Source: Pseudomonadota bacterium
GTDB taxonomy: Bacteria; Desulfobacterota; Desulfobulbia; Desulfobulbales; SURF-16
Reading direction: 5' to 3'
Assembly (NCBI GenBank): GCA_018822545.1
Contig: JAHJKA010000075.1
Location: forward strand, 1 to 49,573
Length of the DNA: 49,573 nt
The notes under the pieces are model-generated. The model was not told the origin of the DNA, made no database searches, and worked only from the letters and a program-made list of their open reading frames with translations. Position 1 is the first letter of the stretch, and each line of letters starts with the position of its first letter. Positions 26,316 to 35,031 of this stretch are shown piece after piece. The position numbers were made by a program, and so were the translations under genes.

Positions 26316-27674
26316 TTACCAGCCGAACGTCATGCCAACGCCACCGCCGGTCTCTTGCGAGCTGGTTGAGATACTGGCCCGAACCAGAACCTTCTGACCG
26401 ACATAGTGGAACAGCCCGGCGGCGACGGCATTCGAGCCGCTGTAATGACCAAGGCCGATGGCAAGCTGGGTGTTGCCCTGGGCGCGGGCGTTCGGTGTCA
26501 GTTGGGAAATCGCCATGGCCATGGCGCCCATGTCGTCGAGCCGACCGTCCACCTCACGCAGCTGCCCCATGGTGGCCGCATCGCTGTCGTAGACGCCGTC
26601 GGCAACATTGGTGATCCGCCGCTCGGCCCCGGCTGAGCCGACCGAGACGGTGTTGGCTTCGGTCGCCAGCGAGTTCTGACCGATGGCGACGCTGCTGCTG
26701 GCCCCGGCAGCGACCGAGGCGTTCTGGCCGACGGCGGTGCCGCCGACAGCGTTGACCACCGAGTCGGCACCGATGGCGACGCTGTTCTCGGTGGCGATCA
26801 GGGTGTTGGCGCCGATGGCGGTGCTGCCGTCAGCGGTGACGGTGGAGTTGTAGCCTATGGCGGTATCGTAGCTGCGCGAAGAGGCGCCGCTGCCCACGGC
26901 GGTGGAGCCGGTGCCGCTGGCGCTGGCCGCGACCGGTGTTGAACCGCCGGTAAAACTCATTCCGTCACTAGAACTCTGCAGGGCATCGATGTTGGCCTGC
27001 AGGCTGCTGTCGGCAGTAGCGCGGATAGTGGCTTCGCTGCTGAGGGCCGTGGCGTTGGTGGAAATATTTGCGTTGTTGGTGGTGATACTCCCCTCGGCGC
27101 TGGTCATCCGCCCACCCAGGGCAGTGACATCGCTATTGGTGCTGTTCAACTGCCCGACCGTGGCCGCATCGCTGGGGGCTATGCCGTCGGCGAGGTTGAC
27201 GATGCGGCGCTGGGTTGCTGTGGTGCCGACCGAGACGGTGTTGACCTCTGTTGCCACCGAGCCCTGCCCCAGGGCCACTGCCCCGCTCGCGCCGCTTTCG
27301 ACCCGCGCCCCCTGGCCGAGGGCGGTGGCGGCGGCGGCGGCCGCTTCACTGCGATAGCCATAGGTCGTGCTCCAAAGGCCGCTGGCCGTGCTGTAACTGC
27401 CGGTGGCCGTGCTGCCAACGCCGCTGGCTCTGCTCTGAAAGCCGGTGGCTGTGCTCCACTCGCCGGTGGCCACAGAATATGATCCCAATGCCGTGTTGTA
27501 CACACTGAACCCCCCTGCACCATCATCTGCGTCCTCCCCTGGCAGATCAAGCTCCAGGCCCCAAGCAGGACTGCCCAGGAGTAGGCTCAAACCAAGGATG
27601 AGGATCAGGGCCTGGCTGGTCTTGTGAACAAAACGTGCGATGCGAACTGTATTGTTACCACTGGTCTGCTGCAT
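26316..27674 (-). CDS. YadA-like trimeric autotransporter adhesin
   Basis: A 452-residue trimeric autotransporter (type Vc). A signal peptide is visible near residues 24-39 (QALILILGLSLLLGSPAWG). The head has repeated 14-residue YadA motifs (GSYSVATGEWSTATG, GSYSTASGLWSTT, SVAIGADSVVNAVGGTAVG) and two neck-like RRIVNLADGIAPSDAATV / RRITNVADGVYDSDAATM segments. The last 70 residues form the membrane anchor, ending VLVRASISTSSQETGGGVGMTFGW, with the terminal aromatic needed for BAM. Three chains make one barrel and display the head outside. GAGGA lies six bases before the ATG. It is small for the family. Binding target unknown. Confidence 0.9.
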   Translation of the reverse strand: MQQTSGNNTVRIARFVHKTSQALILILGLSLLLGSPAWGLELDLPGEDADDGAGGFSVYNTALGSYSVATGEWSTATGFQSRASGVGSTATGSYSTASGLWSTTYGYRSEAAAAAATALGQGARVESGASGAVALGQGSVATEVNTVSVGTTATQRRIVNLADGIAPSDAATVGQLNSTNSDVTALGGRMTSAEGSITTNNANISTNATALSSEATIRATADSSLQANIDALQSSSDGMSFTGGSTPVAASASGTGSTAVGSGASSRSYDTAIGYNSTVTADGSTAIGANTLIATENSVAIGADSVVNAVGGTAVGQNASVAAGASSSVAIGQNSLATEANTVSVGSAGAERRITNVADGVYDSDAATMGQLREVDGRLDDMGAMAMAISQLTPNARAQGNTQLAIGLGHYSGSNAVAAGLFHYVGQKVLVRASISTSSQETGGGVGMTFGW

Positions 27675-27884
27675 AATTTCCTCGCTTTAAAAAACATTCA
27701 ATGTGAATCTACGCGCGTAAATAGCTGTTAAGTCCCCTGCCAGGCACTGGCTAGGGGGTCTTGCGGTCGCTGTCGCCCACGGCCTGGATCGCCTCCCCAC
27801 CTGCGGGGTTAACCTTTGTATCAGTCAGCAAGGTCTTGCCGCCGGTAGTGATGCGGATGATTGGCGCAGCGCTCGGGATTGTGG

Positions 27885-27989
27885 CTACCAGCTCCAGCCG
27901 CGGCCGGCGTTAACCGCGGCGTCCTGGGTGCTATACCCCACTGCGGCGGATATACGGAGACTCTCGGCGAAAGCATAGTTCAATCCCAT
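27885..27989 (-). pseudogene. Remnant of a YadA membrane-anchor domain
   Basis: This stretch encodes MGLNYAFAESLRISAAVGYS and then TQDAAVNAGRGWSW and a stop: the last two beta strands of a YADA C-terminal anchor, with the expected final aromatic. The frame upstream runs into the 8-bp hairpin and structured region at 27996-28312 instead of a head or stalk. It is therefore the 3' end of a former adhesin gene whose body has been lost. It is distinct from the anchor of the intact gene at 26316-27674. Confidence 0.65.
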
Positions 27990-27995
27990 AAGTAG

Positions 27996-28312
27996 GTTGG
28001 GTTGCAAACCCAACGGGTTACGGTCCCCACGAGGACCAGGGCGTAGGTGGCCCTGGAAAAGGTATCCAGGGGTTTATCTTGGCAGACACGAAGTGCCACT
28101 ACCGTAAATCACGGTTTCAGGAGGGGTTTCGCCCCAGCATGGCCATGTCGGGTTATTGAACCAGACCTAAGCGTCTGTTCGCTAAGTGTCACAGCCGCCA
28201 CCCCTCCTATCTGCCTGATGCAACAAGGAGACAGTCCCGGCCCTTGTCCCTCGTGGAGAGGCCCGCGGCTACGAAGGTCTGGCAGTTTGGAGTTGGTGAC
28301 GCCATCACCTCC
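27996..28312 (-). ncRNA. Large structured RNA candidate (HEARO/omega-RNA-like, no nuclease gene beside it)
   Basis: No credible gene crosses this interval, yet it is packed with complementary segments. A long-range helix is CCAGACCT (28161-28168) with AGGTCTGG (28275-28282); nested in it AGCCGC (28193-28198) pairs with GCGGCT (28265-28270). Local hairpins are GTTGGGTT/AACCCAAC (27996-28014), GGTCC/GGACC (28022-28037), ACCGT/ACGGT (28101-28115), GGGG/CCCC with loop TTTCG (28123-28135), AGCG/CGCT (28170-28183), ACAAGG/CCTTGT (28223-28247), CCTC/GAGG (28249-28261) and GGTGA/TCACC (28295-28309). CCCTGG at 28051-28056 can pair with CCAGGG on either side, giving a switch-like alternative. Strand is inferred from the flanking minus-strand genes. 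The size and multibranched core recall the HEARO RNA (omega-RNA of IscB); that identity is unproven. No IscB or HNH gene is in the window. Confidence 0.6.
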
Positions 28313-28400
28313 ATATATGCTTCTGTCATGTGTTTCGCCGGTGTTCAAGGGTGTGTGGTGGATTTTTGAAAAAATCAGCCAAGAGTACGGTTGTTCGCCA

Positions 28401-31400
28401 TCAGGGGATGGTGCAGGCCTCGTTGAAGCCGACATTGGCGTTGGTGTCATTGACGGTGGCGTTGCCGTTGGCGATTGAAAGAGCAACTGCGCTTGCTGTT
28501 CCTGGCAGCCGCAAGATGCTGCCGTCGTTGCATTCCTCTGTCAGGGTGATCTGCTCACCGCCGAGAAAGCTGTTGCCGCTCGCTGTCAGACAAACCTCCG
28601 TGCCGGCAATGGCAGAGACCACACTCACCCCATCATTGCCCAAATGACCACTGGAGAAGATGTTGTCGTTCACCGTCACACGGGCATCCGAGTTGCCGTA
28701 GACGTCGACCACTAGGCCCCGTGCGTTATTGCTTGTACTGGTGTTGTTGCTGACCGTGATGTCCACCGCGCTGTTAGCTGTGGTAGTATTGCCAATGATC
28801 AGCTTGATGGCGATGTCGTCGTTGGTGATGGTATTGTGAAACGTTATGTCGTCACCGATATCGGTGAAGCTGTTATCGATGATGTCCACCGTTGCCGTGA
28901 CGCCATCGTAGATGAACAAGTCGATGCCATCGGACACCGACAACCCGTTGCCGTCTGCATCGTTGCCGCGGATATCAAAAGTCACTGTGGAATTATTTTG
29001 GGCTGACAGATCCATCACGTCTCCGCCGACACCGGTGAAGGTATTACGATTCGCCGAGGTGCCTATGGTAAGACTGTCACCGCCACCGGTACCGTGGACG
29101 TCGATCTCGACACCGTCGATATAGGTTCCCACAAAAGAACTGCCGGTGATGGTGGCATCCAGGGTGCTGGTGGTGCTGGTAACCACATCGATGGCGTTTC
29201 GCAGACCGTTTCCGGCCAAATCCCCCCGGCCAGTGAAGCTGGTATTGTCCACGATCAGGGTCAAGGTACCAGCCCCCAGGCTGAAGTTATCAATATCCAG
29301 GCCGTCTGCCCCATTGGCAGTAGCTAACGCTGCATCGTAGGTGATGGTGCTGTTCAACAGGTTTACCGTGCCGGTGGCATCGGTCAGGGAAATAGCATGG
29401 GAACTGGTAGCGGTATCGTTAATCGTCACATTGTCGAAGGTCAAGTCACTGGTGGTATTACCCAGGATACCCGCACCTGCGGTGTTCAGGATATTGCTGT
29501 TGCTTAAGGTAAAGCTGCCAGAATTATTGGTCATCGTCACCGCGTCGGTGAAGGAACTTGCCAGGGTAGCGCCATCCACCGCAACATCAGCCGCCGTGTT
29601 TTGTACCCGGATGCCGCTACCGCTGTTGCCGGTCAGGGTGCCGCCGCTGAAGGTGATGCTGCCGGCGATGGGGCCGGTGGTGGCGCCGATATCAATGAGG
29701 CGGCCGCTGGTCTGGGTCAGGTTAGTGCCGTTAAAACTGATAGCGCCGCTGGTGTTATCAATTTGCACAGCCACGCCTGTTCCACCGGAATTGTTCACCG
29801 AACCGTTGGTCATGGTGAAATCGCCGCTGTTACCACTCAAGGTTACAGAGGCAACATTGGCCTGGGTGAGATCAGCATTGGTGATGGCCACGTTGCCGGC
29901 ACTATTCTGTACACGAATGCCGCTACCTGAATCGCTGATAGTAGTGCCGGTCACGGTCACCGAGCCGCCGGTAGAGTTCAGGACATCGAGCAGGCGACCA
30001 GAGCTGTTGTAAATCGCGCCGCTGTAGTTGATGATGGCGTTGCCGCCGTTGACGTCGAAGGCTGTGCCGAGGCTGTTGATGAGGGTGCCATTGTTGATGA
30101 CCAAGCTGCCGATGGTGTTGGTCAGGGTTAGGCTGTTGGTGAAGCTGCCGTCGGAGTAAAGATTGGCGAAGGTGAGGGCACCGCCGCTGCCGTTGCCCAT
30201 GAGGACATGGTTCAGATCGAGGGCGCTGCCGCCAGTGGCAGTGATGGCGGTACCGGTGCCGGCGATAGAGAGGGTGCCGTCGCTGGCGGTGAGGCCATTA
30301 CCATTACTAGAGCTGATGGCGAGCCCGCCGTTGAAGGCCACCGTGTTGCCTGCAAGGTCGGTGGCGGTGACTGCTGTGGTGTTGGCCCAGCTGATGTTGA
30401 CCGCGCCGTTGAAGGTGACATTGCCGGTAAGATTGTTGAGGAATAGACCGCTGCCCCAGGTATTGGTGATGGTGCTGGCTGCGTCAAAGGTCGCCGAACC
30501 ACCGGTGGTGGACTGGATGTCCACTGAGCGGCCGCTGATATCGTCGCTGATGTCGAAATTGTTGAGCGCATAGGTGGCGCTGCCGCCGTAGATGCGCAAC
30601 CCGGCACCGTGCGCATTGCTGGCACTGGAATTGCTGATGGTGATCATGCCTCCGGCCCCATTGAAGTCAAAGGCGTCTGCCCCGGCATTTGCAATGTTCA
30701 TATTATTGATGGTGGCATCGTAGAAGCCGCTGCCGGCGATACCATCCACCGCGCCGCTGGTGGTGAGATTAAAATCGCGCACCTTGGTATTACTAGCCAG
30801 GGTGATCACGGCGCTGCCGCCGCTGTTGGTGAGGGTGGCACTGCCGTTGCCGGTGGGGTCCTTGAGCTGATAGAGGAAGTTGCCCAGGACATTGGAGTTG
30901 CTGCCGGTGAAATCCACCGAGGCGTCACCGGCGCCAAAGCCGATGAGCTGCTGATCGTATTGCATAGTAAAACCGCCCGTGGCAATGATGGGGCCGGTGC
31001 CGTCGTTCACCAGGGCGATGATGTCGCCGTGCTGGGAATTGGTTTCAGCAAAGTCAGCACTGGCCCGGTTGGTGCTGGTGCCGGTGCCACCACCAGTTCT
31101 ATCAACAAAGATAAAGTCACCGCCAAATCCTGTGGCGGTGGAGAGCGCATTGTTTTTAGTGATGGTGGAGCCAGCGAAATTGTACGTGCCGTTTGTAATA
31201 CCCACGGTGTTCACAGGCACCCCGGCGTTGATGGTGCCGTTAAGAAAACTTACAGTAGAATTGGTGGTGCCGGTGCCGAGACTGTCCAGATCAAAACCGG
31301 TGATCACATTTTGAATGGTGCCCCCATTGCTTATAGTAAAGCTGCCGGTGGAGCCGGTGATGTCCACGCCCTTCGACCCGGCGGCGCCGGTGCCGGTGAT

Positions 31401-33422
31401 ATCCAGCGAGGCCATGGTGAGGGCGCCGCTGGACCCCACGGTGCTAACCCCGGTAACGCCGCTCAGGTTGGTGATATCCACTGCGCCGAAGTTGACTGTG
31501 CCGGTGCTGCCGGATAAATCAATGACTGTGCCTGTTGAGCCACTGACCGATGTTGTGCCGCCAAAAGCCACTGTGCCTGTATTGGCCCCGATCCGAATGG
31601 CGGAACCGTTGGCATTGTTGATATCCACCGCGTTGTTGAAGTCAGTGTTGCCGCTGCTGTTGGCGATGGTAATGCCGGTGCCGCCGTTAACGGAGGTGGT
31701 GCCGCTGAAGGTCATGCTATTGGCACCGCCGCTGATGTCGATCAGGCGGCCGCTGTTGTTTATTAAGCTGCCGTTGTAATTCAGGATATTGTTGCCGCCG
31801 CTGGCGGCGAAGGCGGATCCGCCGCTGCCGGTGATGTCCCCGGCAAAATTAAGGGTGCTGGCGCCGCCGGCCAACTGGAGGCCGGTGCCGGCACCGCTGT
31901 TGATAGCCACGTTGTTCTGGAAGGTAACCGTGCCGCTACCGCCCGCTCCGGTATTTACAGCAACGCTGGTGCCGCTGATGTTTAGGTCGCTGACGATTGC
32001 TCCGTCGCTGGTGCCGTTGATGTCGATGCCGGTGGCGCCAGCGCTGATATCAAAACCACTGACCAGGGTTTCGTTTGCCAAGGTCACTGCAGTGCCTGCT
32101 CCACCGTCCAACTGGGCGCGGCCACCCAAGCCACTGAGATTCAGCTCGGCGTTTATATCGCCCAAGGTCAAGGTGCGGCTGGAGCCAGCGCCTGAACCCA
32201 CCAGTTGCTGGCGATCCTGCAGGGCGATACTGCCGAGGATGGCTCCACCGCTATCCAGCAGCACGATGGCGTCTCCTTCCCCGTATTCTGGATGACCGGT
32301 GACAGTGACCAGATCACAGGGCTGCGCTTGGCTGCAATCTCCGCTGCCGCCTTCCCGGACGAAATAGACATTCACCTGGCCGCCGCTGCTGTCGGTGACG
32401 GCGGCGGTGCTCGATTCACTGATACCGGTGGGTCCGCCCTCGCTGCCCACCGGCTTGGTGATGTCATCGACCAGGACGACGATGTCGATATCCCGGACGA
32501 TTTGCTCGGTCATGCGGCGATCAATGCCCTTCAGGGCTTGGCGCTGTGTGGCACTTATGGCGCCCAGGGGGATGCGCAATTCAATGAAGCCAAAGCCCTG
32601 GTCGCCGCGGATATCATCGTGCTGGATCTCGCCGCCCACGCTGAGGCGGGTTCCCTGCCAGGCGAAGGGTTCTTCCCAGCGGTACTCTAGGCGGAGGCGG
32701 GGACCCTCCACCACCGGGGTATCGGCATGGTCGAAGCGAAAATAGCCGCCATGGGCCCAGAGTTCATGGTTTTCCTGCAGGGCCAGACGAGCGCCCGCCT
32801 CCAGGTCAAAACCAGGAAGGGCCCGCTCCCGAGCCAGCAGATCAATATTTTCCTGGCTCACCATGAGCTGGGTGCCGCTCAACTCCGTCTCATCCCGCAA
32901 GCTCTGCTCTCGGGCCACGATGTTGTCCTGGTTTTCAGGGAGATAATAGTTGCCGCGCAGGGAGAAATTCTCGGTCATGGCCTCAGCGCCGAAGGTTGCC
33001 TGGCCATAGGAAAAATTGTTCTCTGAATGGCGGTAGTCATAAAAACCATAGGCCCCCCACAGCCAGTCGCCGATAAGACTATCGCCATCACGCTGGATGC
33101 GCCGGAGCCCCAGGCCAAAGTTACCTTCGTGGCTCGGGTCATCGGCAAGCACCCCGCGCAGATCGGCAAAGAGCAGGGTGTCGTCGCTCTGGGCCAGGGG
33201 CACAAAGAGATCGAGTTTGCCAAGGGTGCGGTCAGTGCCGGGCTTGGCGGTAATTTCCACATGGGGCTGCCATTTGCCGCCACTTGCCAGACAGATATGG
33301 GCAGGAAGAATGAAGGCCGGAAAACAAAGGGCCAGGATAGCGCTGACGCGCAGGACAAGGGTCATGCGCTTGCCCAAAAACAGGATGTTCTGGCGCCCGG
33401 TGTGATGATTGATTTGAAACAC
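28401..33422 (-). CDS. Inverse autotransporter (intimin/invasin-type barrel) with beta-helix-like passenger
   Basis: A 1673-residue type Ve adhesin. After a signal peptide (residues about 20-47, TLVLRVSAILALCFPAFILP) comes an inverse-autotransporter barrel to about residue 305, with LFVPLAQSDDTLLFADLRGV, GLGLRRI and DWLWGAYGFYDYRHS. The linker IDRRMTEQIVRDIDIVV is typical of the family. Instead of Ig-like invasin domains, the exported C-terminal 1300 residues are glycine/asparagine/threonine-rich repeats (such as GGTGITIANSSGNTDFNNAV) expected to form a long right-handed beta-helix. It ends NVGFNEACTIP without a C-type lectin tip. The start is GTG with AAGGG upstream; an ATG 19 codons later would also leave a full signal peptide. 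Genuine membership in the adhesin block is clear; target unknown. Confidence 0.85.
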   Translation of the reverse strand: MFQINHHTGRQNILFLGKRMTLVLRVSAILALCFPAFILPAHICLASGGKWQPHVEITAKPGTDRTLGKLDLFVPLAQSDDTLLFADLRGVLADDPSHEGNFGLGLRRIQRDGDSLIGDWLWGAYGFYDYRHSENNFSYGQATFGAEAMTENFSLRGNYYLPENQDNIVAREQSLRDETELSGTQLMVSQENIDLLARERALPGFDLEAGARLALQENHELWAHGGYFRFDHADTPVVEGPRLRLEYRWEEPFAWQGTRLSVGGEIQHDDIRGDQGFGFIELRIPLGAISATQRQALKGIDRRMTEQIVRDIDIVVLVDDITKPVGSEGGPTGISESSTAAVTDSSGGQVNVYFVREGGSGDCSQAQPCDLVTVTGHPEYGEGDAIVLLDSGGAILGSIALQDRQQLVGSGAGSSRTLTLGDINAELNLSGLGGRAQLDGGAGTAVTLANETLVSGFDISAGATGIDINGTSDGAIVSDLNISGTSVAVNTGAGGSGTVTFQNNVAINSGAGTGLQLAGGASTLNFAGDITGSGGSAFAASGGNNILNYNGSLINNSGRLIDISGGANSMTFSGTTSVNGGTGITIANSSGNTDFNNAVDINNANGSAIRIGANTGTVAFGGTTSVSGSTGTVIDLSGSTGTVNFGAVDITNLSGVTGVSTVGSSGALTMASLDITGTGAAGSKGVDITGSTGSFTISNGGTIQNVITGFDLDSLGTGTTNSTVSFLNGTINAGVPVNTVGITNGTYNFAGSTITKNNALSTATGFGGDFIFVDRTGGGTGTSTNRASADFAETNSQHGDIIALVNDGTGPIIATGGFTMQYDQQLIGFGAGDASVDFTGSNSNVLGNFLYQLKDPTGNGSATLTNSGGSAVITLASNTKVRDFNLTTSGAVDGIAGSGFYDATINNMNIANAGADAFDFNGAGGMITISNSSASNAHGAGLRIYGGSATYALNNFDISDDISGRSVDIQSTTGGSATFDAASTITNTWGSGLFLNNLTGNVTFNGAVNISWANTTAVTATDLAGNTVAFNGGLAISSSNGNGLTASDGTLSIAGTGTAITATGGSALDLNHVLMGNGSGGALTFANLYSDGSFTNSLTLTNTIGSLVINNGTLINSLGTAFDVNGGNAIINYSGAIYNSSGRLLDVLNSTGGSVTVTGTTISDSGSGIRVQNSAGNVAITNADLTQANVASVTLSGNSGDFTMTNGSVNNSGGTGVAVQIDNTSGAISFNGTNLTQTSGRLIDIGATTGPIAGSITFSGGTLTGNSGSGIRVQNTAADVAVDGATLASSFTDAVTMTNNSGSFTLSNSNILNTAGAGILGNTTSDLTFDNVTINDTATSSHAISLTDATGTVNLLNSTITYDAALATANGADGLDIDNFSLGAGTLTLIVDNTSFTGRGDLAGNGLRNAIDVVTSTTSTLDATITGSSFVGTYIDGVEIDVHGTGGGDSLTIGTSANRNTFTGVGGDVMDLSAQNNSTVTFDIRGNDADGNGLSVSDGIDLFIYDGVTATVDIIDNSFTDIGDDITFHNTITNDDIAIKLIIGNTTTANSAVDITVSNNTSTSNNARGLVVDVYGNSDARVTVNDNIFSSGHLGNDGVSVVSAIAGTEVCLTASGNSFLGGEQITLTEECNDGSILRLPGTASAVALSIANGNATVNDTNANVGFNEACTIP

Positions 33423-33565
33423 GTTTTTTCCCTTTTAGTTGGCGGCATCAGTCTGGCTTGTCATGAAACGACCATGGCTTTTGTTCTTCAAATAGGAGCA
33501 AGGAGCGCGCCAACCGTAACCAACCGTAATTACAGTTAGTTACGTGAATCAAAGGGCGGCCAGCC

Positions 33566-33602
33566 TGTTCCATTGAGGGACACGGTGGCCCAAAATGGAA
33601 CA
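33566..33602. repeat. Palindromic repeat upstream of the adhesin block
   Basis: TGTTCCATT (33566-33574) pairs perfectly with AATGGAACA (33594-33602), with GGG/CCC inside. It contains GGGACACGGTG, also present in the palindrome at 26186-26200. REP-like intergenic element or operator. Confidence 0.55.
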
Positions 33603-33655
33603 ACCGGTGCGGGAAGAAAGGGGCTTGGCCATGGGAAGGGCAGCCGGCGCACCGC

Positions 33656-35029
33656 TTATCTGCGGCGGTAGAACATTTTGCGGTCTATTTTGAGGTAGTC
33701 GGCCGCCCGGGACTTGTTGTGGTCGCAGTGGGTCAGGGCCAGCTCCAGGGCCTGGGCGACAATATTTTCCAGGGAGACATCCTCGGCCTTGAGGGCGATG
33801 GCGAAGTGATTGGATTGGTTGTTGTTTTTGTGGTCATTTGGGGCGGCGGCAATGCTCAGGTGGTGGGGTTGGATGAATTCTTCCTCGGTGAGGATGGCGG
33901 CCCGTTCCAGGCAATTTTTTAGTTCGCGGATGTTGCCAGGCCACGGGTAGTTGTGCAGCACCGCCATGGCCTGCTCGGAAACCCCGGGGAGATGTTTGCC
34001 GAATTCCTCCTTAAAGCGGTTAAGGAAATGGTTTACCAGCAGGGGCAGGTCTTCCCGCCGTTCCCGCAGGGGCGGCAGGGTAATGGGGAAGATGTTGATC
34101 CGGTGAAAAAGATCTTCGCGAAACAGCCCCTCCTGCACCAGCCTGCCCAGGTCTTTATGGGTGGCGGCAATCACCCGGAAATCGGCCTTGATGGGCTGGT
34201 CGGAGCCCAGTTTTTCAAAGACCCGTTCCTCCAGGACCCGTAACAGCTTGGCCTGCACCTCCAGAGCCATATCGCCGATCTCATCCAGGAGAATGGTGCC
34301 GCCGGCGGCCCGTTCAAACTTACCCTCACGCGGCCGGTCGGCGCCGGTGAAGGCCCCCTTGACATGACCAAAGAGTTCACTCTCCAGCAGCCCTGAAGGG
34401 ATACCGGCACAATTCACCGCCACAAACCTGTTCTCCACTCTGTCGCCGGCAAAATGGATGGCCCGGGCCAGCACCTCCTTGCCGGTGCCGCTGGCACCAT
34501 AGATGGCAATGGTGGTGGGGTTATGGGTCACCTTTTCGGCCAACTGCAGGGCCTTTTTCATGGCCGGCGCCCTGGTGGGAATATTCTGGAAGTTATATTG
34601 TTCGCGCAGTTGATCTTTCAGTTTTTTATTGGCGTTATTCATCTGAAAATAACTGAGGGCGCGCTGGATGGTGGTTAGCAAGATTTCCGGGTCGTAGGGT
34701 TTTTCCAGATAATCAAAGGCCCCCTGTTTGATGGCGGCCACCGCGCCCGCGATATGGCCATGGCCGGTGAGCAGGATAAAGGGAATGTGGGCATATCTCT
34801 CGCGCACCTCCTGTAAAAGCTCCAGGCCATCCATCCCCGGCATGAGCTGATCTGAGAGAATAAGTTCAATGGCAGTTTTCTCGAGAATTTTCAGGGCCTC
34901 CAGACCATCCCCGCAAAGCGTGCAATGAAAGCCGTTCCGCACCAGATTATGCGCAAGCTTTTTGCGTATAATCTCACTGTCTTCGACGACGAGAATCCGC
35001 GCCTGCCCTTGGTTGTTTTCGCTGTCCAC
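33656..35029 (-). CDS. Sigma-54-dependent response regulator (NtrC/AtoC family)
   Basis: A 457-residue regulator. Receiver domain at about 10-125 with phospho-acceptor Asp60 (LILSDQLMPGMDG) and acidic pair VVEDSE. AAA+ domain at about 150-390 with Walker A GASGTGKE (about 178), the sigma-54 contact loop GAFTGA (about 226) and Walker B ILLDEIGDM. The C-terminal Fis-type helix-turn-helix (HNKSRAADYLKIDRKMFYRR) ends the protein. Phosphorylation by the kinase two bases upstream should let it remodel sigma-54 polymerase at distant enhancers. Targets are not visible. The GTG/ATG start lies just after the kinase stop, so the pair is cotranscribed. Confidence 0.93.
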   Translation of the reverse strand: MDSENNQGQARILVVEDSEIIRKKLAHNLVRNGFHCTLCGDGLEALKILEKTAIELILSDQLMPGMDGLELLQEVRERYAHIPFILLTGHGHIAGAVAAIKQGAFDYLEKPYDPEILLTTIQRALSYFQMNNANKKLKDQLREQYNFQNIPTRAPAMKKALQLAEKVTHNPTTIAIYGASGTGKEVLARAIHFAGDRVENRFVAVNCAGIPSGLLESELFGHVKGAFTGADRPREGKFERAAGGTILLDEIGDMALEVQAKLLRVLEERVFEKLGSDQPIKADFRVIAATHKDLGRLVQEGLFREDLFHRINIFPITLPPLRERREDLPLLVNHFLNRFKEEFGKHLPGVSEQAMAVLHNYPWPGNIRELKNCLERAAILTEEEFIQPHHLSIAAAPNDHKNNNQSNHFAIALKAEDVSLENIVAQALELALTHCDHNKSRAADYLKIDRKMFYRRR

Positions 35030-35031
35030 TG

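Noticed and set aside
26316..27674. Possible CRISPR or tandem DNA repeat
   Set aside because: The periodicity is the protein-level YadA head repeat; the DNA units differ and there are no regular spacers.
27753..27920. About 50-codon open minus-strand frame overlapping the YadA remnant in another register
   Set aside because: No start codon or similarity, and it ends at a stop well before the next gene; it may be chance.
28047..28478. 143-codon plus-strand frame across the structured region
   Set aside because: It runs through multiple perfect hairpins and into the 3' end of the inverse autotransporter gene; composition is not protein-like.
30609..31517. 302-codon plus-strand frame opposite the inverse autotransporter
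   Set aside because: Antisense of a Gly/Asn/Thr-rich repeat gene; the translated repeats mirror the real protein's repeats and have no independent start signal.
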